A stretch of DNA of 64,000 bases from Tremella fuciformis. Taxonomy: Eukaryota; Basidiomycota; Tremellomycetes; Tremellales; Tremellaceae. The notes beneath the pieces were generated by a model. It was not told the origin of the DNA. It saw nothing but the letters and a program-made list of their open reading frames with translations, and searched no databases. The position numbers were made by a program, and so were the translations under genes. Position 1 is the stretch's first letter. Every line of letters begins with the position of its first letter. This document shows positions 22,012 to 32,274 of the stretch, one piece after another. Location: contig CP136490.1 in the NCBI GenBank assembly GCA_032768795.1, positions 1 to 64,000 on the forward strand, read 5' to 3'.

Positions 22012-24369
22012 ATGCCATCTGTGCATACGGTGAAAGAAGAGCGTAAGCTCAACGGGCGCGACAACTACGCCCAGTGGGTGCGCGAGATTCGAGTCGTCCT
22101 CGGATCCGCCGGCCTCGTCCCACACATCACCAAAGACGCGTCAGCGATCCGAGCACTCGTCGAGGCTCGATATCCAGTGTCAAGTCCGGCCACAGCAGCC
22201 GAGACATCAAAGAGAGCAGTTGCTCTATACGAGCATGAGAAGGAGCAGTCCACCGCCCTCTCCACTCTCTACGGCAGTCTGACAGAGACTGTCCAAAATA
22301 AGCTTCCCTCGAGCCTGATCGACTTCGAGAATCCTCAACCGAAGGGGCTTTACGATCACCTGGTCACCACATATGGGGCCGATAACGGATCTCGCCTAGC
22401 CGAATTATGGTCATCGATATTTGGCGAGACCATCCCAGAGAATGAGGACCCCGAACCTCATCTCACTGCTATCCGGTCACAGTTGGCCGAAATCACCTCC
22501 TCCGCCATCACTTCCAAGCTCACCCTTGAGCAATTCGCCAACCAGATCGGCGCATACGCCGCCATCCGTCGCCTACCGTCCTCATACGGCCTCCTCGCAT
22601 CGACCTTCTACTCAGGGACCTCGTCGAACAAGATCCATCTCGACGAGGTTATCGATAGGGTTGCCGATGAACACCGCCGACGTCAACAAAAGGGCGAGAG
22701 CGTAAACGAGATGGGGATGCTCAGCAAATCTCTACCAAAACCGGCAGGCAAGAGATGCATCCACCATCCGGATCAGGGGAGGCACTCCACAGATGAGTGC
22801 TGGAAAGTGATTGGAGTGCCGAAGCACATCCAGGAGCAGAGGTCGGCAAAGGAAGCAGACAGGAGGAAGAAGCAAGGAGGACAAGCGGGGAAGGGAATGA
22901 AGGCGAGAGAGCAGAGCGAGTCAGGAGACGACTCATCAAGTGAGGCCAAGAGAGGCTCGTCGAGGGAGATAAAGGAGGAAGGCTATTATGCGACAGAGAT
23001 CGCACTGCACGCCCACGATAACCTTCCCTCCACTTCCATCATCATCGACAGCGGTGCTACAAGTCCGTTTATCAAGGACAAACACCTCCTCTCCCACCTC
23101 ACCAAGCTCGACAAGCCCATCAAAATCCAGATCGGAGATGGGTCAATTGTCGAGGCTACACACTCCGGCCGCCTGACATTCGAGAACGTATGGTACAAGA
23201 ACGCCCTCTATGTCCCCTCATTCACGCACAACCTCCTCTCCACACAGCGCCTCGGTCCATACACAGGGACCCATTGGCGCTTCTCGAGTGACTCGGCTAC
23301 ATTGGTCGAGAAAGGAAAGGTCATCCTCCGGGGCAAGAAGCTTGGCAACCTATGGGTTGTAGACGACACACCGGTACGCACCACCTCGCGCATTCACCGA
23401 GCACTTCAGGCAAGAGAAAACACTGAAGCCGAAGACAACCGCCTCCTCACCTGGCACAAGCGCCTAGGTCACTCGAACATGAGGAAGGTCTGGGAGCTCG
23501 GGAAAGAGGGGAAGCTAGGCGCAAAGTGGACGGGATTGTTTCGGAGAGTCGAATGCATGGATTGCCTGAAACGAAAGGCAACGCGCTCGGCATCTCTACC
23601 TAACCCGCGTCGAGCCGGCAAACCCCTCGTCGAGGTATCAGTCGATCTATGGGGACCAGCGACCGTCCAGTCGAGAGAAGGCTTCCAATACTTCCTCACC
23701 TGCTACGACGACCATAGCAAATTTGTGCAAGCTATACCAATCAAGAAGAAGTCGGATGCAGCCGAAGCACTACAAGACTACATCAAGTTGGCAGAGAATC
23801 AGCTTGATCGAACGGTCAAGACCATCCGCTCAGACCAAGGAGGCGAGTTCACGAGCAAGGAATTCAGCCACTGGTGTAAAAGCAAGGGAATTGAGCATAC
23901 CCTCACGCCGACCGACGCACACAATCAAAACAGTCGAGTCGAGCGCGTCCATCTCACCATCCTCAATGACATCCGCACATGTCTCGCGGACTCGAACCTG
24001 TCAAGTCAATTCTGGGTCGACGCATTACGATATGTAGTCTTCACCAGAAACAGGCTACCAGACTCCCAAGGAAAAATCCCTGTCGCTCTCTTTCGACCAC
24101 ATCACGACATTGACATACGATATGAAGGAATGCAGCCATTTGGCCAACACTGCATCTATCGAGTTGTGAGCCCCGCATCAAAGCTCGACGAGCGGGGTCA
24201 ATGCGGTCGACTGCTGGGATACACAGAAGGGAGCTGGGGCTACAAGGTGTTGACCCAAACCAACAGGGTCATCGCAAGTCGAGACGTTACATTCATCACG
24301 GGCAAGAAGACAACGCCACGTTCAGATGAACCGCGACGGATTCTGGAGCCGCCTCAACCTGAACCTTGA
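22012..24369 (+). CDS. Copia Gag-protease-integrase polyprotein
   Basis: 785 residues from ATG 22012. The gag-like N-terminus has LNGRDNYAQWVREI. A variant zinc knuckle (C-x2-H-x5-H-x4-C) lies near residue 246. The aspartic protease motif IIDSGATSPF is near residue 344. The GAG-pre-integrase finger has HKRLGHSN and CMDCLKRK, and the integrase catalytic triad is seen at VDLWGP, IRSDQGGEF and SRVERVH. The frame stops at TGA 24367-24369 and reopens nine bases later in the same phase as the RT half. The polyprotein is therefore split by one in-frame stop, either read through or a recent nonsense mutation. Confidence 0.93.
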   Translation: MPSVHTVKEERKLNGRDNYAQWVREIRVVLGSAGLVPHITKDASAIRALVEARYPVSSPATAAETSKRAVALYEHEKEQSTALSTLYGSLTETVQNKLPSSLIDFENPQPKGLYDHLVTTYGADNGSRLAELWSSIFGETIPENEDPEPHLTAIRSQLAEITSSAITSKLTLEQFANQIGAYAAIRRLPSSYGLLASTFYSGTSSNKIHLDEVIDRVADEHRRRQQKGESVNEMGMLSKSLPKPAGKRCIHHPDQGRHSTDECWKVIGVPKHIQEQRSAKEADRRKKQGGQAGKGMKAREQSESGDDSSSEAKRGSSREIKEEGYYATEIALHAHDNLPSTSIIIDSGATSPFIKDKHLLSHLTKLDKPIKIQIGDGSIVEATHSGRLTFENVWYKNALYVPSFTHNLLSTQRLGPYTGTHWRFSSDSATLVEKGKVILRGKKLGNLWVVDDTPVRTTSRIHRALQARENTEAEDNRLLTWHKRLGHSNMRKVWELGKEGKLGAKWTGLFRRVECMDCLKRKATRSASLPNPRRAGKPLVEVSVDLWGPATVQSREGFQYFLTCYDDHSKFVQAIPIKKKSDAAEALQDYIKLAENQLDRTVKTIRSDQGGEFTSKEFSHWCKSKGIEHTLTPTDAHNQNSRVERVHLTILNDIRTCLADSNLSSQFWVDALRYVVFTRNRLPDSQGKIPVALFRPHHDIDIRYEGMQPFGQHCIYRVVSPASKLDERGQCGRLLGYTEGSWGYKVLTQTNRVIASRDVTFITGKKTTPRSDEPRRILEPPQPEP

Positions 24370-24378
24370 CAAGCATCG

Positions 24379-26313
24379 ATGAGCCTCGACGAGGATGACG
24401 ATACATCAATCGAGCTGAACGAGATAGTCGAGGCAGGGGAGGCACCAGAAGAAGAGGAACAAAGGGAAGAGATGGACGACATACCTCCCCAAGCCGTGCC
24501 AAGGCAAGGGAGAGGCTGGGCCAACGAATACATTCGAGAGGATGCACCGAGCCCAGAACCGAACCCCGACGACGGACCAGAGGATCCAGATCGTCGGCTA
24601 AACCAGCCCATAGAGGCCGATGCAGATGAACCAAGACGGTCCGGGAGACTAGCAGGTCAAGAGCCCAGTCATCACCCTCTGCACGACATCGACATGGACT
24701 ATAACCGAGTAGCCATCGAGCACGCGTTATCAGCCCAGTCACTCACCAACCCTCAGTCATACACCGAAGCTCGTCGAGCTGCAGACTGGGAGGAGTGGAA
24801 CAGGGCCATGGACGAGGAGATGACAAAGATGGAGAAATACGGAGTGTGGGAGAAAGTCCCCAGAGAGAACCACCGCACCCTTACAGGCAAATGGGTCTTC
24901 ACCCGCAAAATCGACGGGGACACGGGCAAAGCAAGCCAATACAAGGCTAGATTTGTCGTGAGAGGGTTCCAACAAGTCTCAGGACGGGATTTCGACGAAC
25001 TCTTTGCATCGGTCACCCACAAGTCTTCATTCCGCCTATTCCTCACCATCGTTAACTACCTCGACTGGGAATGCGACCAAATCGACATCATCGGCGCATT
25101 CCTCAAGGCCAATATCGACAAGGACATCTTCATCGAGCCACCAGAAGGTAGCGACATCGCTGCCGATCACGTCCTGCACCTCCGGAAGTCATTATACGGT
25201 CTCCGACAATCACCGCACTTGTTCAACAAGCGCCTCGACGAGTTCCTACGGGAGCTGGGCTTCAAACCGACCCTAGCGGACCCATGCATCTACTCGCTGC
25301 GACAAGGACACAAGCGGTGCATGATCTCAGTCCATGTTGACGACATGCTCATAGCCGGCAACGATCGATCAACAATCGACGAGATCAAGCGGAGGATCGA
25401 CAAGGAACTTGAGTGCAAGGATCAAGGACCGGTCTCATACTTCCTCGGTATCAACATCTACCGAGACAGGCCAAACAAGAAGATGTACCTATCACAAGAG
25501 CACTACATCGAGGCAGTTCTTCAACGCTTCGGTGAAACCGGGAAAGCCTGCAAGACAATCTTGCCAGACGCAAAGCTCGTCGAGGCTACGCCAAAGGAGG
25601 TCGAGGAGGCTCGAGACAAACCGTTTCCTGCACTCGCCGGGTCAATCCTCTATATCGCCACTATCACCCGACCCGACATCGCCTACGCAGCCTCACTGCT
25701 GTGTCGCTTCATAAGCAAATGGTCACTCGCGCATTGGAGGGCCGCAAAGCACCTACTGAGGTATCTTCGAGGAACCTCGGATCTTGCTCTCACCTTCGAT
25801 GCTCATGGAGGGAGACGAGCACTGTTGGGATGGGCGGACGCAGACTGGGGTGGATGTCTCGATACACGCCGATCAACAACTGGCTATATCTTCAACACCT
25901 ACGGAGGCATCGTATCATGGAAAAGCAGGCGACAACCGACAGTCGCACTGTCGACGACACAGGCAGAGCTCCTTGCATCGACAGAAGCGGGCAAAGAGGC
26001 AATATGGCTCAGGCAACTATTGAACGACCTCGACCTAGGCATAGATGGAGCAGTGCCCATCTACAACGACAACAGTGGGGCCATTCAACTGGCCAAACAT
26101 CAACACGGGTTCAAGTTGAACAAAGCATTCGACATGCGAGCCCAGTGGATACGAGAGCATCAAGCTGGTGGTCTGCTTGAGCTCAAATACACACCAACGG
26201 ACAGCAATCGAGCCGACATCCTGACCAAGACCCTTTCGGCCGAGAAGACAAGACAGCTCCGGCAGTTACTGGGATTGGAAAGACAAGGAGAAGGAGGGCA
26301 GATGAGTCAATAG
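24379..26313 (+). CDS. Copia reverse transcriptase-RNase H
   Basis: 644 residues in the same phase as 22012-24369. The copia-type RT shows YKARFVVRGFQQ, the DIIGAFLKA motif, LRKSLYGLRQSP and the catalytic VHVDDM box. RNase H follows with GWADADWGGC, STTQAELLA and YNDNSGAIQLA. The ATG at 24379 could be a genuine start, but copia elements normally make one polyprotein, so this is more likely the downstream half reached by readthrough of TGA 24367. No other lesion was seen. Confidence 0.93.
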   Translation: MSLDEDDDTSIELNEIVEAGEAPEEEEQREEMDDIPPQAVPRQGRGWANEYIREDAPSPEPNPDDGPEDPDRRLNQPIEADADEPRRSGRLAGQEPSHHPLHDIDMDYNRVAIEHALSAQSLTNPQSYTEARRAADWEEWNRAMDEEMTKMEKYGVWEKVPRENHRTLTGKWVFTRKIDGDTGKASQYKARFVVRGFQQVSGRDFDELFASVTHKSSFRLFLTIVNYLDWECDQIDIIGAFLKANIDKDIFIEPPEGSDIAADHVLHLRKSLYGLRQSPHLFNKRLDEFLRELGFKPTLADPCIYSLRQGHKRCMISVHVDDMLIAGNDRSTIDEIKRRIDKELECKDQGPVSYFLGINIYRDRPNKKMYLSQEHYIEAVLQRFGETGKACKTILPDAKLVEATPKEVEEARDKPFPALAGSILYIATITRPDIAYAASLLCRFISKWSLAHWRAAKHLLRYLRGTSDLALTFDAHGGRRALLGWADADWGGCLDTRRSTTGYIFNTYGGIVSWKSRRQPTVALSTTQAELLASTEAGKEAIWLRQLLNDLDLGIDGAVPIYNDNSGAIQLAKHQHGFKLNKAFDMRAQWIREHQAGGLLELKYTPTDSNRADILTKTLSAEKTRQLRQLLGLERQGEGGQMSQ

Positions 26314-26332
26314 ACATGCTCGCGAGGGGAGG

Positions 26333-26650
26333 CGACGGAAATAGGTGGTACGCTCACATGAGCTTGACTCATCTTCGAGTAACCTCGTCGAGGCTACTCG
26401 ATCCTCGACGAGGTTGTGCCTCGACGAGGTTCACCCTCGACGAGGCAGAGAAGCTGCCACCAACGATAACTCCGCTTATAACGCCGACACCCTCGACGAC
26501 CTTGTAGAATGCCGCCGCCTGTTGCCCTCCTCATCACTCATAGCAAGTGCTGAGCGGGCAACAGGTAAGTCCGAATGCATCACTCATAGCAAGTGCTGAG
26601 CGGGCAACAGGTGACGGGAATCCCATTGCCTCAGAGCTAAGATTCCGTCG
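26333..26650 (+). repeat. Right LTR of the copia element
   Basis: 318 bp, matching the left LTR except for one base seen. The purine-rich AGGGGAGG immediately upstream (about 26325-26332) is the likely polypurine tract. Confidence 0.93.
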
Positions 26651-26655
26651 GGCGA

Positions 26656-27536
26656 GCCATTGAGATGGCCATTGTCAAAGATCACATTGGTAAGCCCTTC
26701 GCTTGAGTACTGGGAGACGGCGCGGGAGATGGCGAGGGAGATGGCGAGGGTGGATCTTGTCACATGTTTTGTCCGTCTCCTGCACCTTAACTGATCTAAA
26801 GGACGCAAGAAACGGCCGCAGCCCCGCCTGCTGACGAAGGACCATTGTTGCACTCCACCGACTGATGCGGAACGAGCATCAATTCTTCCCTAGAAGTCGT
26901 CCGATGACATCGTCTCGGTCTGGAAGCAGAGCAGTATCTGATCGATGGACCGCTTCTTTCCCGTTCGGACTTCGAGACGACAGATAGCAATACTTTGTCG
27001 AGCGTCTCGGCCATAGATTCTCGCATGACTTACCGTCAAATCATGTTGCACATTAGGCTCTGCACCGTTTGCTCGGGGCCAATTTGCGGCTGTTGCGAGG
27101 TTATCACTCGCCCATCATAATTGCCTCCTACCCAGATGAGCACATTGACCATTTCCAAACCTTGGAAGACCTGCTGCTCCTAATCATAGGGGATGAGAGA
27201 CGGAGACAAATGGAAGGTGGCGATAGTCGTAAGGAGGCAAGCCATCAATTGTGGCCTCGAAGCCGTTTGCCGATTGCGGTTCGCGACACTCATCTTTCAC
27301 TAGGGCGTTGTCCGTCGAGGCGGACGAATTTGCTCTCCGCTTCTCAACGATGACTCGCTGAAGCGTAACGCCATTCTCAGGTGCAACACCAAGTAGCCCC
27401 CGATCGATGAGCGTTCCTTGAGCATCTGAGGCCTCACGTGACCTGGAGGACCTGAGACGCGTCGGCCTGGGGTTGTTTACCTCGGCAGCCTGAACACATG
27501 GGCTAGACCTGCCCCATCAGTTGGAACGTCCCAGTA
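26656..27536. other. Unassigned region right of the copia element
   Basis: Minus-strand peptides such as SSEGLTNVIFDNGHLNG (near 26700) and LIWVGGNYDGRVITS (near 27110) look protein-like, and a gene on the minus strand may lie here. I could not identify a family or connect them into one frame. Confidence 0.3.
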
Positions 27537-29218
27537 ATGAGCCTCTTTGCATGCAGTCGGATTGTCCCTTCGGATCTCACATTCACTCGTCTCACACAAA
27601 CTGTACTGCTGTTGGCCAGCGCCAGCACCAGAGCATTCGACAAGACAGGATGGCGGCGGCCGCGACCGCTTGCCCGATGCCAAACGTACCAGGCAGATTG
27701 TCGACCTACCTTTTGTCGTGAGTATCGCGAACGCACAGACCTCGCGCTGATGATTGCTGCAGTTTGCTCGCGGATGCATTGCTGCAGGGCGTCGCGTCGA
27801 TGCAGTTCATGACTTGGCTGGAGAAGAGTTTCAAGAAAGACCGGTGGACGCTGCGGGTCCTGGGAGTGAGTCATCTCCTCACAGGACGACGGCACAGGCT
27901 CAAAGGGCGCAGGTCTGGATCTTCTCCATCGGGACAGCGTACACCTTTGTGTGAGTCCCGGCATTCTTCTCAAGCGATAACTCAAGGGCATACAGACAGA
28001 CGGCAAGGATGATAGACATGTTTGCCTACAATTTTGGGAACCTTTGCATTGTATACGAGAGCAAGATGTCGCACACCATGGTGGCCCTGCTGTTCTTTGT
28101 GCACATCCCCGTCGAGGCAAGCTCAGTTTCGTGAACCATGCGGTGCTTACGATTGTAGGCGTTCTTCACCCATCGCGCATACATGTTGTCAAAAGGCAAC
28201 CGCTTCGTGCTTGGTTTGCTAGCGTGCATGATGTGCGGCTTCATAGACCACGCACATGAGTGATGCTGATAAGCCCAGTCTGGCTAATACGGCGGTGGCC
28301 ATGTCTGCCATAGGCCTCTTTCCTAGAGTGGATCTGAGGTGGGCCCAAGTATCGTCTCCCCTTTGACCGTATGGCGAACCGCTGACACCTAGGTCGAGAT
28401 CACCTTGTTCATCGCTCTTGTATGTTTGTTGTGCCTAAGTAGACGCTCTAGCTGACCAACACCAGTCTTCCATGTTCGCTGCTACAGACGTCGTCATCAC
28501 TTGTTGCTGCGTATTCTATCTGCTCCGTCGGCGTACAAGATTGCAGGGAGACACCAACCAGCTTCTAATTCGGAGGCTCATCGTGTGAGACTTCTGTCTC
28601 GGCCTGTTGACCTTGGTCACGCTGATCACCAGTCTGAGCGTCGAGTCTCAACTCCCTCCGTCATGCTTTGCTATCATGCTCTGCGTGATTGACAGCACAG
28701 GCAACATCGCATATAGTACCATTGCCCTCGTGTAAGCTGCACACTGTCACGCGCAGGCCCGCAAGGGGGAGACTGATCAACAGGCTCATCCTCAAGAGCT
28801 CGGTCGTGACTTTCTTCAGTGTATTGAACGCTCGTAGACGTATCAAACGGGACATTCTCCCCACATTGACTCCACCTGTGAGAATCTTGTGTTTGGGCAC
28901 TATCGCAGACTGATGTGGTAGACTGGTGTTCAGCCTGACGGCGGAAGCGAGAATATCCTCCCAGTGGGCCATATTATCCTGATCTCCACCACAGAAACTG
29001 ATCATATAGCAAGCAAACCGCCTGGTGGTCCTGGACTACGGCACCCCATCACCCAGCTTGGCATCGGAATCACCCATGAGCGAGTCGAGCGGCGAGGCGT
29101 TCCCGTTCACGCCAGTGGAAGAGCAAGAGCGATATTTAGGGCACGTTGCGCTACCGCCCTCCGCAATCACAGAGAAGGACAAGTCGCTGGCCTAGCGGCA
29201 GATGGATTGTACTCTTGA
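27537..29218 (+). pseudogene. DUF6534-like multi-pass membrane protein, probable nonsense mutation
   Basis: Multiple short exons encode hydrophobic helices in the order typical of fungal DUF6534 proteins. Landmarks are VWIFSIGTAYTFV (about 27914), FAYNFGNLCIVYESK (about 28021), AFFTHRAYMLSKGN (about 28160) and FAATDVVITCCCVFYLL (about 28474). A C-terminal LNARRRIKRDI and a tail joined by the intron 28878-28921 follow. One intron appears to use a GC donor (GCAAGC after GTCGAG). In the seventh-helix exon the frame is interrupted by TGA at 28586-28588 with homology continuing on both sides, consistent with CGA to TGA. The start is uncertain. Function of the family is unknown. Confidence 0.6.
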
Positions 29219-29422
29219 ATCGGTCGATGACCATTGTATACGGGAAGCAAACGCTCCGCACTCACCCCACAGCTTGCCTCTTACGCTGTCTCTACTGATC
29301 TTTGCCATAAGCTCACTGGTATCATCGGTCTCTCCCCGCCGTCGAGCGGACCGGCTCTTTCAGACTTCGTAGTCTCAATTGCATGCCACTATAACACGAA
29401 AGAACCAAAGTCATCCGACCTC

Positions 29423-30033
29423 CTAGTGAGGCCGTAGAACTCCCGGCTCCACAGGCGGGAGATCTATGTTGCCAAAGTTTGTAATCTCATGGGCGTCAGA
29501 GATGATCTCTCTGAAGGTATGATCGGCATTGAGAGTGTATTTGATCCAAGCTACAGTTTCAGTTACGCCAACGTTTTCGCAAGCCAGCCATAAATGGAGG
29601 ATTAGCGTACAATTGATCTGTGCAAGTCAGCCTGTCCAACATCCACTGCAGCTGTGGATTTCATACATTGACCAAGTCGCCTTTTTTCGCAGGGCAAGGA
29701 TCTATGTGGTCGTGATCTCGCTTGAATCGGAACCACGAATTGCTCTCAAAACTGCTATCTAAGCTGAGCATTTTCGAATCATAGCAGCTGGACTCACAAG
29801 ATCACTGTGGGATCCGTCGGCGTGTCGAACAGCAGGACTTTGATATCGAGCGTCTCGTCTGCCAATTCGTGAATGAAATCGTAGTGTCGGCCAATCCCTT
29901 CGGAGCCAACCAATGCTGGAATGTTTGGAAGCTTGAGCGACACGTTTGGGCCGTAGAATGCGTGTTGCGGCCCATAGTCTTTGTTATTGAAACAAGCGAT
30001 GTAGCGGATGAAGTCAGCCTGTGTAGAGACCAT
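29423..30033 (-). CDS. SnoaL/NTF2-like small protein
   Basis: Three exons: 30033-29798, 29763-29667 and 29617-29423, with introns of 34 and 49 nt. The N-terminus (MVSTQADFIRYIACFNN) and the later WFRFKRD and VAWIKYTLNADH strands match the cone-shaped NTF2-like fold used by SnoaL-type cyclases and many small fungal pathway proteins. Catalytic residues cannot be assigned. It may be a metabolite isomerase or cyclase, or a non-catalytic binding protein. It lies downstream of and in the same direction as the 4-hydroxybenzoate hydroxylase. Confidence 0.6.
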
Positions 30034-30722
30034 GACGGGGATAACTTGGATGGTTGTGTGTTGATGGTCTTAGGCTGTCATCAGATGGACCAGCTGACTC
30101 ACCAAGAGGCTCGCTCAAACAGTAGTCTTCCGGAAATAAGACGACCGCTCAGGACGCCACTGGGACAAGCGGACCTTAAATAAGCTTGAGCTGCTGAACT
30201 TTCCTGGTCTCAGCGATACCTAATTTTATGGACTGTTGTGGCTCTGTGACGCAAGGGACCGCTTCGAGGTGACAATGCCCCAAGGCGGTGTCGTCCGTGA
30301 TTTACGTGAATTGCCGCAAGGGGCTCCGAGGTACACGTTCTACAAGGGGTATGAAGAGCATCTATACGAAGCGATCCTGCCGCGATCATACTGCTCTCCC
30401 CGTTCTTAAGTATTCACGAGGGGTTTGCAGTGAGGTCGGTCGATCCTCATATCTGTGTGAGAAAGGGGTCAATGCGACGGGCTCATGAAATCACGATCAA
30501 AGGCGGTTGCATGACATCAGACCCACGATGTGGCATTCAAGACATCCTTGCATGACTCATTTGCCTGCAGCTGGGCCCTTCCGTCCGCGCCCTTTGCTTC
30601 GCCGTCAAAGCGCCCCACCCTTGCAGCCCGACCGTACAGGTCACTGGACCAGACGTCTCCTCGCGATAATTCCCTTTCTGTCAGGAATCGACTTGAACCA
30701 CCTGAAGATGACAACTCTATCC
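30034..30722. other. Intergenic region
   Basis: About 690 bp upstream of the SnoaL-like gene and downstream of pobA. Only short unsupported frames are present. Confidence 0.5.
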
Positions 30723-31931
30723 CTACGACGATGCACTTTCCACCGAAAAGCCCGTGTAACCAAGAGCAAACTCCGCTTTGGCCGAATCACTGGTGACTAT
30801 CCGTCGCAATTTGGTGACAGCCATTCTGTCCTCGAAGTCGGAGGATCCATCTAGGCGGTGGAGCATACTGGTCGTTTCGAAAGAGAAGCGTTCTGCTTGC
30901 CATACCCGGTCAAGACAGGTATCCGAGTAGGCGTCCAATAATTCTGACGCGCCGGTTTTGATTGCGGCAACGAACGCAGCAGCCAAGCACATGACATCTC
31001 CCACCGCCAAATTCAGGCCTTTCGCTCCGGTCGGTGGCACGATGTGTGCCGAGTCGCCGGCCAGAAACAATCGGCCGTATTGCATCGGCTCTTGGACGAA
31101 AGATCGCATAGGCGTCACTGACTTGGAGGTAATTTCTCCTCGGTTGACCTTGAGCCCGTCAACGGTAAAACTGCGCCGTTCGAGTTCCTCCCAGAATTCC
31201 TCATCTGACCAGGAGCGGGCGTCTGTCCCGTTTGGAACTTGAATATAATGGCGAGAGACCACATCAGACCTCATAGACAGAAGGGCGAATCCTCGAGGTG
31301 ATCGCGCGTAGATCAGCTCGTCGGAGCTGGGGGTTGCGTTTGCCATCACGCCAAGCCAGCTGAAAGGGTATTCCTTTTCGTAGACCCGTGAAATTGTCTC
31401 AGGTAAAGCGGATCGGGAAACGCCCCAGAACCCATCACAGCCGGCGACGTACTCGCATGCAACGACATGCCGAGCATTGTCCATTTCAAAGGTCACCGTT
31501 GGTGCCGTGGTCGTAAGGCCTTCGATGGCAATCACACGACTGTCAAAGTACAGCGGATAATCCCCCGCCAGCAACAATTGAATGAGATCTTTGCAGACTT
31601 CGGTTTGGGGCCATATCATGACGGAACGACCGCCCGTGAGGGACGGAAAGTCGACGCGATGTCTTTTGTGGTCGAACAGAAGCTCGACTCCGCGATGTAG
31701 GATCCCCAGCTTGTCCATCCGATCACTTGCCTTCGCCGTGCGCAAGGCCTGGATCGTACCATGCTCCAGAATACCTGCGCGTTGTCGCTGCTCCACGTAT
31801 GAGCGGGATCTGCTTTCCAAAATGATCGACTCCACGCCTTGCAAGGTGAGCAGCCGAGCGAGCAGCAAGCCCGCAGGACCGCCCCCGACGATGCATACGA
31901 CCGTATGGATTGTCGAGGATGTCGCTGGCAT
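30723..31931 (-). CDS. pobA: 4-hydroxybenzoate 3-monooxygenase (PobA type)
   Basis: 402 residues, uninterrupted, close to the about 394 of bacterial PHBH. It converts 4-hydroxybenzoate plus O2 and NAD(P)H to protocatechuate. The N-terminal FAD site reads CIVGGGPAGLLLARLL. The class-A hydroxylase DG motif is at AGCDGFWGVSR, and the second FAD motif is GDSAHIVPPTGAKGLNLA. RQRAGILEHG and the substrate-loop region also match PobA rather than salicylate hydroxylases. Unlike nearly all neighbours it needs no intron, which together with the strongly bacterial family suggests horizontal acquisition. It supplies protocatechuate to the hydroxyquinol route encoded at 55-64 kb. Upstream 343 bp are free for a promoter. 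Confidence 0.93.
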   Translation of the reverse strand: MPATSSTIHTVVCIVGGGPAGLLLARLLTLQGVESIILESRSRSYVEQRQRAGILEHGTIQALRTAKASDRMDKLGILHRGVELLFDHKRHRVDFPSLTGGRSVMIWPQTEVCKDLIQLLLAGDYPLYFDSRVIAIEGLTTTAPTVTFEMDNARHVVACEYVAGCDGFWGVSRSALPETISRVYEKEYPFSWLGVMANATPSSDELIYARSPRGFALLSMRSDVVSRHYIQVPNGTDARSWSDEEFWEELERRSFTVDGLKVNRGEITSKSVTPMRSFVQEPMQYGRLFLAGDSAHIVPPTGAKGLNLAVGDVMCLAAAFVAAIKTGASELLDAYSDTCLDRVWQAERFSFETTSMLHRLDGSSDFEDRMAVTKLRRIVTSDSAKAEFALGYTGFSVESASS

Positions 31932-32274
31932 CGTTAGCTGTGATGATGTCGTGAAGACGAACGTGTGCTCCCAAGATGCTTCACTCTTCGCCAGTCAATG
32001 CCAAGGCATGCCTAGAGACTTGCCCTCAGGCAACGACCGGACATCAGAATGCCGCCGTCAAGCGTTTCCTTCGAATACTCTCCTGGAGTCGGAGATCCGT
32101 TTTCTCGGGCAAGGTGAGCCAGTATCATGCGTAGAGCAACTGATCTTAGGGAACGCTTCGCGGCGTGTTGCCTTCTTCAGAGGCCATCTCAGTCATATGA
32201 TCACATGCATCTCCTACAGTGGCAACGCCCGCCCCTTCACGAACGGACCGTCAATATCTACATAGCGAGCATCA
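31932..32274. promoter_or_regulatory. Upstream region of pobA
   Basis: 343 bp between the pobA start and the 3' end of the HisD-like gene. It contains TCGGAGATCCG-like triplets compatible with a zinc-cluster regulator but no motif I can assign with confidence. Confidence 0.3.

Larger units (their letters stand above)
21592..26655 (+). mobile_element. Complete Ty1/copia LTR retrotransposon with target duplication
   Basis: Two 318 bp LTRs at 21597-21914 and 26333-26650 differ at one position that I can see (G at 21774, T at 26510). The LTRs start CGACGGAA and end TTCCGTCG, an 8 bp inverted repeat. The element is flanked by the direct repeat GGCGA (21592-21596 and 26651-26655), a 5 bp target-site duplication. 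The interior carries gag-protease-integrase and RT-RNase H. TGGTAACG directly after the left LTR is the likely start of the primer-binding site. Near-identical LTRs indicate a very recent insertion. Confidence 0.95.

Noticed and set aside
24367..28588. UGA recoded as a sense codon in this organism
   Set aside because: UGA ends several otherwise complete genes in the window (maleylacetate reductase, ADC-like, CocE, cupin), so it functions as a stop.
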